Shown: piece by piece, positions 1-9,276 of the stretch | How the letters are laid out: every line of letters starts with the position of its first letter | Numbering within the stretch: the stretch's first letter is position 1 | Assembly: GCF_902859735.1 (NCBI RefSeq) | Contig: NZ_CADIJY010000014.1 | Coordinates: forward strand, 54,799 to 118,798 | Direction: 5' to 3' | Origin: Achromobacter aegrifaciens | GTDB lineage: Bacteria > Pseudomonadota > Gammaproteobacteria > Burkholderiales > Burkholderiaceae_B | Length of the DNA: 64,000 bases | Program-made: the position numbers and the translations under genes | Notes under the pieces: model-generated | Seen by the model: only the letters and a program-made list of their open reading frames with translations | What the model was told of the DNA's origin: nothing | Database searches by the model: none

Positions 1-3000
1 GATGGGCAGCGCCGGTGACGTGGAGCGCACCGCTCCCCATGGCCGTTTGTTGTCCCAGTTTCAAGGTGCCGGCATTGAGCACCGTGTTCCCCGCATACTG
101 GTTGTTGCCGTTGAGTTCGAGCGTACCGCTGCCCAGTTTGACCAGTCCCCCTGAACCGGCAATATCGCCGTTCAGCGCAAGGTTGTTGCTTCCCGCCAGG
201 GTCAGATCCGCATTCAGCGTGATAGCGTTGGACAGCGCGATAGCAGCGCTGCTATCCAACGCAGCCGCCTCTACGACTTGCAGGCTGCCGCCGCCCAGCG
301 CGCCGCCATTGCCCAGCAACAGTTTGCCTCCCGCCAGGCGGGTGCCGCCGGTGTAGCTGTTGTTGCCATTGAGCGCCAAGGTGCCTGCGTCCAGCTTGGC
401 CAGCGTGGCGTTGCCGCTCAGGTCGACATTCAGCGTGGCCGTCTTGCCAGCGTCTACGCGGATGGCGGCATAGCCGGCGGATCCGTCCACCAGTTCCAGC
501 TTCCCGGCCGCTCCCGCCGTCAGCAGATAGCCGTCACTGGTGAACTGCATCCCGGTGGTGCGCTGGGTTCCTTCCACGGTAACCGTGCCGGGGCTGCCCG
601 CGAACACCGCAAAGCTGTCATTCCATCCCGCATTGAACCCGCCGCTGGCGATGGTCCAGTTGGTGTTGCTGCTATTCCATACACCGCTGCCGCCCTCGAC
701 GTTACCGTTTCCGGCAGGCTCGCTGCCGTCCCAGAAGCGGACGTTGGACGTTCCCCCCACCACCAGATTGACCTGACTGGCAACGCTGGTCTGTACTTCC
801 AGGTCGTTGGCGCGTACGCCTGAGGGCAGTGTCCCGAACGCCAGTCCGCGATCGGTCAGCGTGCCGACGTAGTCGAACAGGCGATACACGCCGATCCCGA
901 AGCCACCGGTGTCGATGATGTTGAGCTTGCCATCCAAACTCAGGTTGCCAGCGACCTTGGCCAAGGCTGGCGCATTGGGCGAGGCGACGCCCAAGGCCGC
1001 GTCGATCTGGGAGTCGCCATTGAGCGCCAGCGCCCCCAGACGCAATGTCGCGCCGCTGACCAGCCCCAGGCGGCCGCCATCGGCAATGCTGACGGCTCCG
1101 GTCAGCGTGCCCGAGCCCGTCAGCGTGGCGCCGCTGGCCACGGCAACGCTGCCAGATCCCAGCGTGCCGTCCACGCGCAGCGTACCCGCATCCACCGTCG
1201 TGGCGCCGGCCAGGATGCTATTGCCGCTGAGCACCAAGGAGCCGTTGCCGGTCTTGGTCAGGCCGCCGTTGCCGTTCAGCGCGCCGCTGAAGCTGCCTGC
1301 CTGCACATTGAAGGATCCGGCCCGGAGGTCCACGCTGCCCGCGCCATTGAGTTGCCCCGCGCTGCCGCCCTGGTTCAGCTGCAGGGTGGCGCCGGACGCG
1401 ACGTTGACCTGGCTTGGGCTGCCCAGGCCACTGGCGGCGCTGCCGATCAAGCGGCCGGCATCGATGTTGTAGACGCCGCCAAAGGTGTTCACGCCGCTCA
1501 GGGTCAGCGTGCTGGCCCCGGACTTGGTCAGGCCGCCGTTGCCGCTGAGCGTGCCCGTCAGCGCCAGGTCCTGGGTGCCGGCGAAGGTCAGCGAACCGCT
1601 GATGTCTACCGCGTTGGCCAGCGTCACGAAAGCGGTGCTGTCCAGCCTCGCAGTGCCAGCCACGTCCAGACGGCCGCTGCCCAGCGCCTTGTCATGGCCC
1701 AGAGCCAGGGTGCCGGCGTTGAGCGTGGTGACGCCGCTGCGGCTCAGGTTGCTGCCGCCAAGGATCAGCGTGCCGTTGCCGTTCTTGATCAGATCGCCGC
1801 CGCTCCTCATCTCGCCCGTCAGGGCCAGGCTATTGGCGCCATCCACGGTCAATGCCGCGCCCAGGTGCACCTCGTTGGCCACGGTGATGCTGTTGGCAGC
1901 CTGCAAGGTAGAGGCCGAATTCACGTTCAGAAGCGTGTTTCCCAGCGATGTGTCCTGCCCCAGGCGCAGGCCGCCGCCGTTCAGGGTAGTCTGGCCGTCC
2001 AGCGCATTGGCGCCTGTCAGGCTTAGCGTACTGTTGCCCTGCTTGACCAGGTCGCCGGTGCCAGACAACGTGCCAGAGAGGGTCAAGTCTCGATCGCCGA
2101 CGAGGGCCACGGTCCCGCTGACCCACACATTGGTGCCGACATTCATGCCCGCCACGCCCGCCTCGATCGACGTGCCATTGATGGCGTTGAGGATCCCCGT
2201 ACCGAGCGCCAACGGATTGCCGATGACCAGCCTCCCGCCGGTCAGATTGAGGTTGCCGAGCATGTTGTTGACGCCGTTGAGCGTCAGGGTGCCGCTGCCC
2301 GCTTTGATCAGGCCGCCGACACCACTGACGTTTCCGTTCAGGGTCAGGTTGGTTCCCGAACCCGTCTGCACCGTGGACACGCCATTGAGCACCTGGCTGT
2401 TGGCCAGTGCGACATCGATGATATCGGTCGCCAAGGTCGTGCCGCCCCCCAGCGCCACGCTGCCTGTGCCCAATGCCCGGTCGTGGCGCACGACCACGGT
2501 GCCGGCGCTGAGCGCAGTGCCTCCCGTCCAGCTGTTGTTTCCGCTCAAGATCAAGGAACCGGCGCCTGTCTTGGTGAGCTTGCCGGCGCCCTGGATTGGC
2601 GCGCCGATCAGCGCGCTGACGTCGGTATCTGTGATTACCTGCGCGATGCCGTTTGAGCCGTTTATAAGGTTCAGCGCACCGGACGCGTCAAGCTGGCCGA
2701 CGATGTAGCCGTCGGTTTTGAACTGCATGGCGCGGACATCCTGGGCGCCGTTCACCATTACCAGGCCGTTCTGCCCCAGGAACACCGCGTTGGTGCCTTT
2801 CCAGATGCCGTTGTCATTGCCGGAAGACTTGGTCCAGTTGCTGTTGACGCTATTCCATATCCCGCTGCCGCCCTCCACGACGCCGTTGGCGACAGTATTG
2901 CCGCCATCCCAATACTGCGTGCCGAGGGTAGGCGAATTGATGACGAGGGTCAGCGTCTTGCCTGCGATGTCGAAGACCCGCCCCACATCGACGGTGCTCA

Positions 3001-4744
3001 GATCGCTGGGCGTACTGGCGGCAACGAGGTTGGTGCCGGTCAGGCTACCGGTGTAATTGAACAGACGGTAGTTGCCATTGGCCAGGTTGCCCGCGTCGAT
3101 GATGTTGAAGGTGCTGCTGGTGATCGACAAGTTGCCCTGGATGTTGACCATCGGCGTAAGGCTCGGCGCGCCCAAGGCGAGATCGAGTGTGGCGCCGTTG
3201 CTCAGAGTCAAGGAACCCGTGGTCAGGGTATTGCCGCTGCTCAGGGCGAGGCGGCCGCCGCCGGCGACGGTCACGGCGCCGCTCAGGGCGCCGCTGCCGC
3301 CAAGCGTGCCGCCGCTGCGGACGTTGACCATGCCGCTGGCCAGGCTTGCGCCGGCAGCGAGGTCCAGGCGTCCGCCGTCTATCGTGGTGAAACCGCTGAA
3401 GGTGTTGATGCCGCCCAGGGTCAGCTTGCCGCTGCCCGTCTTGGTGAGGGTGGCGCCCGCAGAGCCGGAGATCGCGCCATTGAGGGTGATGGCGTTGGAA
3501 CCCGTCACGGTCAGGCCATTGGTCCCCGCAGGCACGTTCAATGCCAGGGAGATGGGATTGTTCACGGTCAGCTGGCTGGCCGAGCTGCGCAGGGTCCCCC
3601 CCGCGGCCGTAATTACGCCGCTGCCAGCGAAACCGCCGTTGTCCACCACCAACTCGCCGCCCGTCAGGCTGGTGCTGGTGGCCGCGCCGCTCAACAGCGC
3701 GCCGTTGACGGCCCAGGTCCCGCCTTCGACTTGCAGGTTGCTGAAGTTGGTGTACACCGACGAGAAAATCGCACCGCTCCCGGCGGCGCTCGAATCAAAC
3801 CCGTTGCGCAGGGTCAGCGTGTTGTTGCCATTGGCGCCGCCATCGACGATGCCGACCGGCGCGAATGCCAGGTTGACGCCCAGATTGTTGCCCAGGACGC
3901 CGCTGGAGCCGCTGCCCGAGACGCTGCTGCCGGTGACCGCGATGAACTGGTTGGTACTGCCCGCCCCCAGCGACACGCTGCCATATATCGTGCCGCTATT
4001 GGTGACGACATTGCCCTGGCCTGACGTTTCGAACGCAACCCGGCCATGGATGGTGGCGCGATTATTCAGGTGGACCCGGCCGCCGCCATAGACGGCGATC
4101 ACCGGCCTGACATCGGCAGCCTCGATGGCGCCGCTTAGCGCCCTGGAGCCGATGGTGCCATTGTTGTCGATGGCGGTCAGCCCGCCGCCGGCATTTTTCA
4201 CCTCGATCGCCATGCCGTCGAACGTGGACAGGCTCGGCGGCAAATTGCCTGACACGCCGTACATGGCGGCGCCGCTGCTGTTGGTGATGGTCAGGTTGGA
4301 TGCGACGCCTCCCTCCATTTTCAGCGCCGTGGTGGACTGGTTGAAAGTGCCCCCGCCCGTCGGGTCGAAGACGCCGCTGTTGTTCACCGTAATCCCGCGG
4401 CCGAGCAGGTGCATCGAGGGCAGGCCGATGACGCTGGAACTGACCGTAGCACCGTTCTGAATATCAAAGAGGAGGTCGTTGCCGGTGACGAAGTAGTCCT
4501 GGACCGTGCCGCTACAGGTGAGCGTAGTGCCGTCCGCAGGCGCCACAGGCGTACAGGCGGCGTAGGCCGCGCTGTTGCCAAGCGCGGCGGCCAGCAGCGT
4601 GGTCGCGGCGGTCAGCGTGGGCAAGCCGGCCCGGCGCGCGCGCCGCGGGCGTTGGCGGCCTTTGCCCGGGCCTCCAGCGATTTCGCTGACAGCCTGCCAC
4701 ACGCCTACGGCTGCGTTGAACACCACGCGGTAAATTCGGTTCAT
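1..4744 (-). CDS. Giant autotransporter adhesin, 5' part only (passenger domain)
   Basis: The reading frame is open from the ATG at 4744 to the left edge, giving about 1580 residues with no stop, so the gene is partial and its beta-barrel lies outside. The start has a GGGAGG ribosome site. The N-terminus MNRIYRVVFNAAVGVWQAVS is the extended signal peptide region (ESPR) typical of type V secreted proteins, followed by an Arg-rich stretch, a hydrophobic core and AYA before the mature part. The passenger carries about nine PATR-type repeats of the form GGLTKTGNGSLVLSGN with GTLxLG endings, expected to form a beta-helix exported through the outer membrane. Two large modules, each containing NIID, YRLF and a WDG motif, recur about 2.18 kb apart. 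A surface adhesin is the usual role of this family; the ligand cannot be told. Confidence 0.9.
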   Translation of the reverse strand, partial: MNRIYRVVFNAAVGVWQAVSEIAGGPGKGRQRPRRARRAGLPTLTAATTLLAAALGNSAAYAACTPVAPADGTTLTCSGTVQDYFVTGNDLLFDIQNGATVSSSVIGLPSMHLLGRGITVNNSGVFDPTGGGTFNQSTTALKMEGGVASNLTITNSSGAAMYGVSGNLPPSLSTFDGMAIEVKNAGGGLTAIDNNGTIGSRALSGAIEAADVRPVIAVYGGGRVHLNNRATIHGRVAFETSGQGNVVTNSGTIYGSVSLGAGSTNQFIAVTGSSVSGSGSSGVLGNNLGVNLAFAPVGIVDGGANGNNTLTLRNGFDSSAAGSGAIFSSVYTNFSNLQVEGGTWAVNGALLSGAATSTSLTGGELVVDNGGFAGSGVITAAGGTLRSSASQLTVNNPISLALNVPAGTNGLTVTGSNAITLNGAISGSAGATLTKTGSGKLTLGGINTFSGFTTIDGGRLDLAAGASLASGMVNVRSGGTLGGSGALSGAVTVAGGGRLALSSGNTLTTGSLTLSNGATLDLALGAPSLTPMVNIQGNLSITSSTFNIIDAGNLANGNYRLFNYTGSLTGTNLVAASTPSDLSTVDVGRVFDIAGKTLTLVINSPTLGTQYWDGGNTVANGVVEGGSGIWNSVNSNWTKSSGNDNGIWKGTNAVFLGQNGLVMVNGAQDVRAMQFKTDGYIVGQLDASGALNLINGSNGIAQVITDTDVSALIGAPIQGAGKLTKTGAGSLILSGNNSWTGGTALSAGTVVVRHDRALGTGSVALGGGTTLATDIIDVALANSQVLNGVSTVQTGSGTNLTLNGNVSGVGGLIKAGSGTLTLNGVNNMLGNLNLTGGRLVIGNPLALGTGILNAINGTSIEAGVAGMNVGTNVWVSGTVALVGDRDLTLSGTLSGTGDLVKQGNSTLSLTGANALDGQTTLNGGGLRLGQDTSLGNTLLNVNSASTLQAANSITVANEVHLGAALTVDGANSLALTGEMRSGGDLIKNGNGTLILGGSNLSRSGVTTLNAGTLALGHDKALGSGRLDVAGTARLDSTAFVTLANAVDISGSLTFAGTQDLALTGTLSGNGGLTKSGASTLTLSGVNTFGGVYNIDAGRLIGSAASGLGSPSQVNVASGATLQLNQGGSAGQLNGAGSVDLRAGSFNVQAGSFSGALNGNGGLTKTGNGSLVLSGNSILAGATTVDAGTLRVDGTLGSGSVAVASGATLTGSGTLTGAVSIADGGRLGLVSGATLRLGALALNGDSQIDAALGVASPNAPALAKVAGNLSLDGKLNIIDTGGFGIGVYRLFDYVGTLTDRGLAFGTLPSGVRANDLEVQTSVASQVNLVVGGTSNVRFWDGSEPAGNGNVEGGSGVWNSSNTNWTIASGGFNAGWNDSFAVFAGSPGTVTVEGTQRTTGMQFTSDGYLLTAGAAGKLELVDGSAGYAAIRVDAGKTATLNVDLSGNATLAKLDAGTLALNGNNSYTGGTRLAGGKLLLGNGGALGGGSLQVVEAAALDSSAAIALSNAITLNADLTLAGSNNLALNGDIAGSGGLVKLGSGTLELNGNNQYAGNTVLNAGTLKLGQQTAMGSGALHVTGAAH

Positions 4745-4968
4745 GGCACCTCCCAGGGGTGCATGGCCCTGGTCTACGAGTGAGATTGCAAGGATTGGAA
4801 GGGCCGTTCCGCCCGTCGTGACGCCGCATTGGACGCGGCTGGAGCCAACGTCGCTTTTGTATGCAAATTTTTACAGATCCGCACAATAAGCGATAAGCGG
4901 TAACACTGCAACGCTGGATTCTTGCGTGGCCAACACCGCGCGCCGTACCCGATCGGAAAAGATGCCAG
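4745..4968. other. Intergenic region upstream of the autotransporter
   Basis: This 224-base gap lies between the bestrophin stop and the autotransporter start, both on the minus strand. It contains an A+T-rich patch near 4855-4905, unusual for this genome, that probably holds the autotransporter promoter. I could not define convincing -35/-10 boxes or a terminator. Confidence 0.4.
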
Positions 4969-5889
4969 CTAGAACAGCACGCCGTCCTGCGGCGCCAACG
5001 GCGGGGGCAGGTTCTTGTCGCCCAGCAACTCTCCGACGTTGATCTCGATGCCGCGGCACAGGGCATCCAGGGGCAGGTTGTTGGGCAGGCGGTCGAAGGG
5101 TTCCTCGATCTGTTCGCCCAAGGCGTCCAGCCCGAAGAACGTGTAGGACAGCACGCCCACCATGAACGGCGTCACCCAGCCTATGCTGCCAACCAGACAG
5201 AACGGCAGCAGCAGGCAATAGATGTAGACGGTCCGGTGCAGCAGCAGGATGTAGGCAAAGGGAATCGGCGTGCTGCGTATCCGCTCGCAGCCGCCGCCTA
5301 TGTATGACAGCCGCGTGATCTGGGCATCGATGTCCGCGAGCAGGATGCTGTCCAGCCGCCCTTCCCGCCGCAACTGGGCATAGGCTTGGCTCAAGTCGCC
5401 CAGAAGCACACTGGGCGGATTCTCCGCCTGCATGATGCGGGTCGCAGTAGCGGCGGGCAGCCAGGGCTGCAGGTCTTCCTTGGGATCGCTCTGCCTCAGC
5501 ATGTGCCGCAAGGCATGGGCATAGGCGATGAGGCCGTGCGCCAGTTCACGCTGGCGCACGGCGGGCAGGCCGTCGGGAAGGCTCAGCGTCTGCCGCGTCA
5601 GGTTGCGGATGACGATGAGCAGCTCGCCCCAGAGCTTGCGCGCCTCCCACCAGCGTTCGTAGGCCACGCTGTTGCGGAACCCCAGGAAGATGGCCAGGGT
5701 CAGTCCGACCAGCGTCAACGGCACCGCGCCCAGCCCCACCCCGCTCAAGGGCAGCCGATGCTCCGCCAGCACCACGGCGGTGGCCAGCAGCATCATGGCG
5801 ACGACGCGCTTCCAGATGATGGAAACAATCGATCCCTTCAACGTGAACAGCAGCAGCCAGGGAGAGCGGGATGCGGGGCGGACGATCAT
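4969..5889 (-). CDS. Bestrophin-family (UPF0187/YneE-like) membrane protein
   Basis: A 306-residue inner-membrane protein of the bacterial bestrophin family, whose characterised members are pentameric ion channels. The family signature is visible near residues 73-95 (NSVAYERWWEARKLWGELL), following two N-terminal hydrophobic segments (about 30-45 and 55-70). A second hydrophobic pair lies around residues 208-250. The ATG start is only 6 bases after the stop of the molybdopterin oxidoreductase gene, so the two are almost certainly co-transcribed. The ion is not predictable from sequence; family members conduct anions or cations. Length is normal for the family. Confidence 0.85.
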   Translation of the reverse strand: MIVRPASRSPWLLLFTLKGSIVSIIWKRVVAMMLLATAVVLAEHRLPLSGVGLGAVPLTLVGLTLAIFLGFRNSVAYERWWEARKLWGELLIVIRNLTRQTLSLPDGLPAVRQRELAHGLIAYAHALRHMLRQSDPKEDLQPWLPAATATRIMQAENPPSVLLGDLSQAYAQLRREGRLDSILLADIDAQITRLSYIGGGCERIRSTPIPFAYILLLHRTVYIYCLLLPFCLVGSIGWVTPFMVGVLSYTFFGLDALGEQIEEPFDRLPNNLPLDALCRGIEINVGELLGDKNLPPPLAPQDGVLF

Positions 5890-5895
5890 GACGGC

Positions 5896-8184
5896 TTACG
5901 CTTGGGCGCCTCCCTGCGCGGCTTTGCGGATGCGCACCGGTATCGACTTGTAGGAAGGCGTGCCACATTCCTTATCGATATAGTCCAGCGGAACCAGGAC
6001 ATTGGCCTCGGGATAGTAGGCCGCGACCGAGCCCCGCGCGATGCTGTATTCAATCGCGGTGATGCCTGCCAGCCGCAGCGTCCGATTCCGCGACACGGTT
6101 TCTATGTCCACCAGATCACCGTGCTCCAGGCCCTGCGCGGCCAGGTCTTCCGGATTCATGAAAAGCACGTCGCGGCGGCCGAAGACGCCGCGGTAGCGGT
6201 CGTCCAATCCGTAGATCGTGGTGTTGTACTGGTCGTGGCTGCGTATGGTCACCAGCCGCAGCACCTCGTCCGGCCAGGGTTCATAACGCTCGCGCACGCC
6301 GGGGAACACCGAGAACATGGCCTTGCCGGTGGGCGTGTTCCACTTGCGCTCGGTCGGCGGCAAGGGCATGCGAAAGCCGCCGGGCACGCGGATGCGCGCG
6401 TTGTAGTCGTCGAAACCCGGAACCGTGCGCTCGATCAGGTCGCGGATGCGATCGTAGTTTTGCACCAGCCCCAGCCAGTCGACCTTGCTGTGGGGCAAGG
6501 TCGACCGGGCCATGGCGGCGACGATGGCCGGTTCCGAGCGCAGCTCGGCGGACGCCGGCTTGAGCTTGCCCGCCGAGGCGTGGACCATGGACATCGAGTC
6601 CTCCACCGTCACCGATTGTGGGCCGTCGGCCTGGACGTCGAGTTCGGTGCGTCCCAGCACCGGCAGCAGGAAGGTCTCGCGCCCCACCAGCAGATGCGAG
6701 CGGTTGAGCTTGGTACCCAGATGCACGCTGAGCGTCAGTTCCTTCATGGCCGCGAAACAGAGTTCGGGATCGGGCAGGGCCACGGCGAAGTTCCCGCCCA
6801 GGCAGATGAGCGCTCGGGCGGTGCCGTCGACCATCGCTTCCATGGCCTGCACCGCGTCATGGCCATGGCCCTGCGGCGGCGTGAAGCCGAACTCCGCTTC
6901 CAGCTTTGCCAGGAACTCCGGGCTGGGCTTTTCCGTGATGCCGACAGTGCGGTTGCCCTGCACGTTGGAATGGCCGCGCAGCGGGCAGATGCCGGCGCCG
7001 GGCTTACCGAAGTTGCCGCGCATGAGCAGCAGGTCGGCGATCAGCTTGACGTTGGCCGTGCCCGTATTGTGCTGGGTGATCCCCATGCCGTAGGTGACGA
7101 TGGTGGCGTTGGACTTGGCGTAGGCGTCGGCCACGTGCTCCAGGTCCGCGCGATGCAGCCCGCTTTCGGTTTCGATGTCGGCCCAGGAGGTTGCGTGCAG
7201 GTCTGCGGCCAGCGCGTCAAAGCCCAGCGTGTGTTCCGCGATGAACGGGCGATCCAGGACGTTGCCGCGCTGCGCTTCGAGAGCCAGCAGCGCCTTCATG
7301 ATGCCTTTGAGCGCGGCTGCGTCGCCGCCCGCCCGGACCTGATAGTAGGTCGAGGCGATATTGGTCGAGCTGAAGGTCGCCATTTCCACGATGCTCTGCG
7401 GATCGGCGAAGCGTTCCAGGGCGCGTTCGCGCAGGGGGTTGAAGACGATGATGGGCACCTTGCGGCGCGCCAGTTCGTGCAGCGTGCCCATCATGCGCGG
7501 ATGATTGGTGCCAGGGTTATGGCCAATGGAAAGGATGAGCTCCGCATGGTCGAAGTCCTCCAGCGAGACCGTGCCCTTGCCTATGCCGATGGACTGCGGC
7601 AAGCCCACGCTGGTCGCCTCATGGCACATGTTCGAACAGTCGGGGAAATTATTGGTGCCGAATTCCCGCGCGAACAGCTGAAACAGATAGGCCGCCTCAT
7701 TGGAGGCCCGCCCCGAGGTATAGAACTCGGCCTGGTCAGGCGCGTCCAGGCTGCGCAGCGCCTCGCCGATGCGTTCGAACGCGGCATCCCACGATACGGG
7801 AACGAATTTGTCCGTGGCCGCGTCGTAGGCCATCGGGTGAGTCAGGCGGCCGAAGTCCTCCAGCTCGTAGTCCGACAGCGCCAGCAATGAAGACACCGTG
7901 CGCTGGGCGAAAAAATCCGGCGTCACGCGTTTGCAGGTCGCCTCCCAGGTGACCGCCTTGGCGCCGTTCTCGCAGAACTGGAACGTGGAGCGGTGCTCCT
8001 TGTCCGGCCACGCACAGCCTGGACAATCGAAACCCGCCGGCTGGTTGGTACGCAGCAGGACGACGGGGGCCTCCACCACTTCCATCTGTTGCCGCACGGC
8101 CTGGGCCGTGGCCTTCAATGCCCCCCAGCCGCCCGCCGGACCGTCATAGGGCCGGATGCCGGGTACTTCACGTCGTTGTTTCAT
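5896..8184 (-). CDS. FdhF/YdeP-type molybdopterin oxidoreductase, alpha subunit
   Basis: A 762-residue protein of the YdeP-like (TIGR01701) branch of the formate dehydrogenase alpha/DMSO reductase superfamily, expected to bind bis-MGD molybdenum cofactor. The clear family block is GFDCPGCAWPDKEHRS at about residues 51-66 followed by FCENGAKAV, giving Cys54, Cys57 and Cys71. No twin-arginine signal is present, so a cytoplasmic location is likely. The ATG is preceded by a good AAGGAGA site. A LysR gene lies 96 bases upstream on the same strand and the bestrophin gene follows after 6 bases. True formate dehydrogenase activity has not been established for this branch; E. coli YdeP is linked to acid resistance. 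Substrate here is unknown. Confidence 0.88.
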   Translation of the reverse strand: MKQRREVPGIRPYDGPAGGWGALKATAQAVRQQMEVVEAPVVLLRTNQPAGFDCPGCAWPDKEHRSTFQFCENGAKAVTWEATCKRVTPDFFAQRTVSSLLALSDYELEDFGRLTHPMAYDAATDKFVPVSWDAAFERIGEALRSLDAPDQAEFYTSGRASNEAAYLFQLFAREFGTNNFPDCSNMCHEATSVGLPQSIGIGKGTVSLEDFDHAELILSIGHNPGTNHPRMMGTLHELARRKVPIIVFNPLRERALERFADPQSIVEMATFSSTNIASTYYQVRAGGDAAALKGIMKALLALEAQRGNVLDRPFIAEHTLGFDALAADLHATSWADIETESGLHRADLEHVADAYAKSNATIVTYGMGITQHNTGTANVKLIADLLLMRGNFGKPGAGICPLRGHSNVQGNRTVGITEKPSPEFLAKLEAEFGFTPPQGHGHDAVQAMEAMVDGTARALICLGGNFAVALPDPELCFAAMKELTLSVHLGTKLNRSHLLVGRETFLLPVLGRTELDVQADGPQSVTVEDSMSMVHASAGKLKPASAELRSEPAIVAAMARSTLPHSKVDWLGLVQNYDRIRDLIERTVPGFDDYNARIRVPGGFRMPLPPTERKWNTPTGKAMFSVFPGVRERYEPWPDEVLRLVTIRSHDQYNTTIYGLDDRYRGVFGRRDVLFMNPEDLAAQGLEHGDLVDIETVSRNRTLRLAGITAIEYSIARGSVAAYYPEANVLVPLDYIDKECGTPSYKSIPVRIRKAAQGGAQA

Positions 8185-8280
8185 GGCTGGTCTCCTTCAA
8201 GCGCCCAATTCCCGCCAGCATGCGGCAACGACAAGAAATGATCTAATTTTTCCTGTGAACCTTTTGATAATCCATGGTTA

Positions 8281-9201
8281 TCAAGGTTTGGCCGCCAGCG
8301 AGTGGTTGAGGACGGCCTCCAGGTCCATTTGGCCGGCGATCTGCCAGGCGGCGTCCGATAAGGCAGGCGGCTTGTCGCGCCGCAGCCTGACCAGGCAGAC
8401 GTCCTCGGCGTGTTCGGGAATGATGGGATGCGCCAGCAGCCCGGCCCCTTCATACTGGGCGGGCAAGGCGCTCAGGGGCATGATGGAGAATGCCCGCCCG
8501 CTCTGGCATTCCGTCAGCAGCACGCGGATGTCGTTGCTTTGCAGCACCACTCGCGGCTTGGCTTCCACGCTCTCGAAACATTTGTTCAAGGTCTGGCGGT
8601 TTTGCATGTCCGGGCTGAGCAGGCAGAGCGGAAGTTCGCCCACTTCCGACCAATCCAATTGGCGCGGCAAGGAGGCCTGCTCGTTCGCCACCAGCACGTA
8701 GCGCTCGGCGTACAGCGGCATCACGTCAAAGTCGGCGCTGTCGAGCACGGACCGCTCATAGAGGATGCCCAACTGGATTTCCTGGGCCTTCAGCCGGCGC
8801 AGGATTTCCGGAGTGCTGAGCGAGGTGACTTCCAGCGTCAGCTGGGGAAGGATCTCCCGATACTGGGCGCTGAGCAGCGTCGCCGCATGGTTGGCAGTGG
8901 GAATGGCGCCTATCGCCAGGTGGCCTTGCGGCACGCTGCGCACGAGATCGGCCTCCTGCCGCAGTCCCTCCAGCGAAGCCATCACCTGCCGCACCCATTG
9001 GATCACCCGCTCGCCTTCGGGCGTAATGCCTTCGAAGGTCCGGTTGCGCTTGACGATCGTGATTCCGAGTTCGCGCTCCAGTTCGCGGATGCCGTTGGAC
9101 AGCGCGGGTTGCGAGACATGACAGCTTTCCGCCGCCCGTCCGAAATGCCGGTATTTGTCCAGGGCCAGGAGATAGGAGAGCTGACGGATAAACATGGACA
9201 T
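8281..9201 (-). CDS. LysR-family transcriptional regulator (CynR/OxyR-like)
   Basis: A 306-residue LysR regulator. The N-terminal winged helix-turn-helix is evident in residues 3-60 (FGRAAESCHVSQPALSNGI, then RELERELG). The C-terminal effector domain contains Cys residues in NKCFES and TECQSG; whether they are redox-active as in OxyR cannot be told. It lies directly upstream of the FdhF-like gene in the same orientation, so it probably controls that gene and itself. Two in-frame ATGs two codons apart (9201 and 9195) could serve as start. Confidence 0.88.
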   Translation of the reverse strand: MSMFIRQLSYLLALDKYRHFGRAAESCHVSQPALSNGIRELERELGITIVKRNRTFEGITPEGERVIQWVRQVMASLEGLRQEADLVRSVPQGHLAIGAIPTANHAATLLSAQYREILPQLTLEVTSLSTPEILRRLKAQEIQLGILYERSVLDSADFDVMPLYAERYVLVANEQASLPRQLDWSEVGELPLCLLSPDMQNRQTLNKCFESVEAKPRVVLQSNDIRVLLTECQSGRAFSIMPLSALPAQYEGAGLLAHPIIPEHAEDVCLVRLRRDKPPALSDAAWQIAGQMDLEAVLNHSLAAKP

Positions 9202-9276
9202 CCCCGGATTTCATCGTCGACTTCACGGCTTATAGCGCAAGCGGTTCAGGTCCGCTTGCAAGCCATGCGGCCGATC

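Noticed and set aside
1485-2708. Plus-strand frames through the autotransporter region
   Set aside because: They are the complement of PATR repeats; the minus frame has ESPR, a ribosome site and beta-helix repeats.
5386-7890. An 834-codon plus-strand frame opposite the molybdopterin oxidoreductase and bestrophin genes
   Set aside because: Antisense shadow of clearly recognised proteins; composition is biased to Arg, Gln and His and no motif is present.
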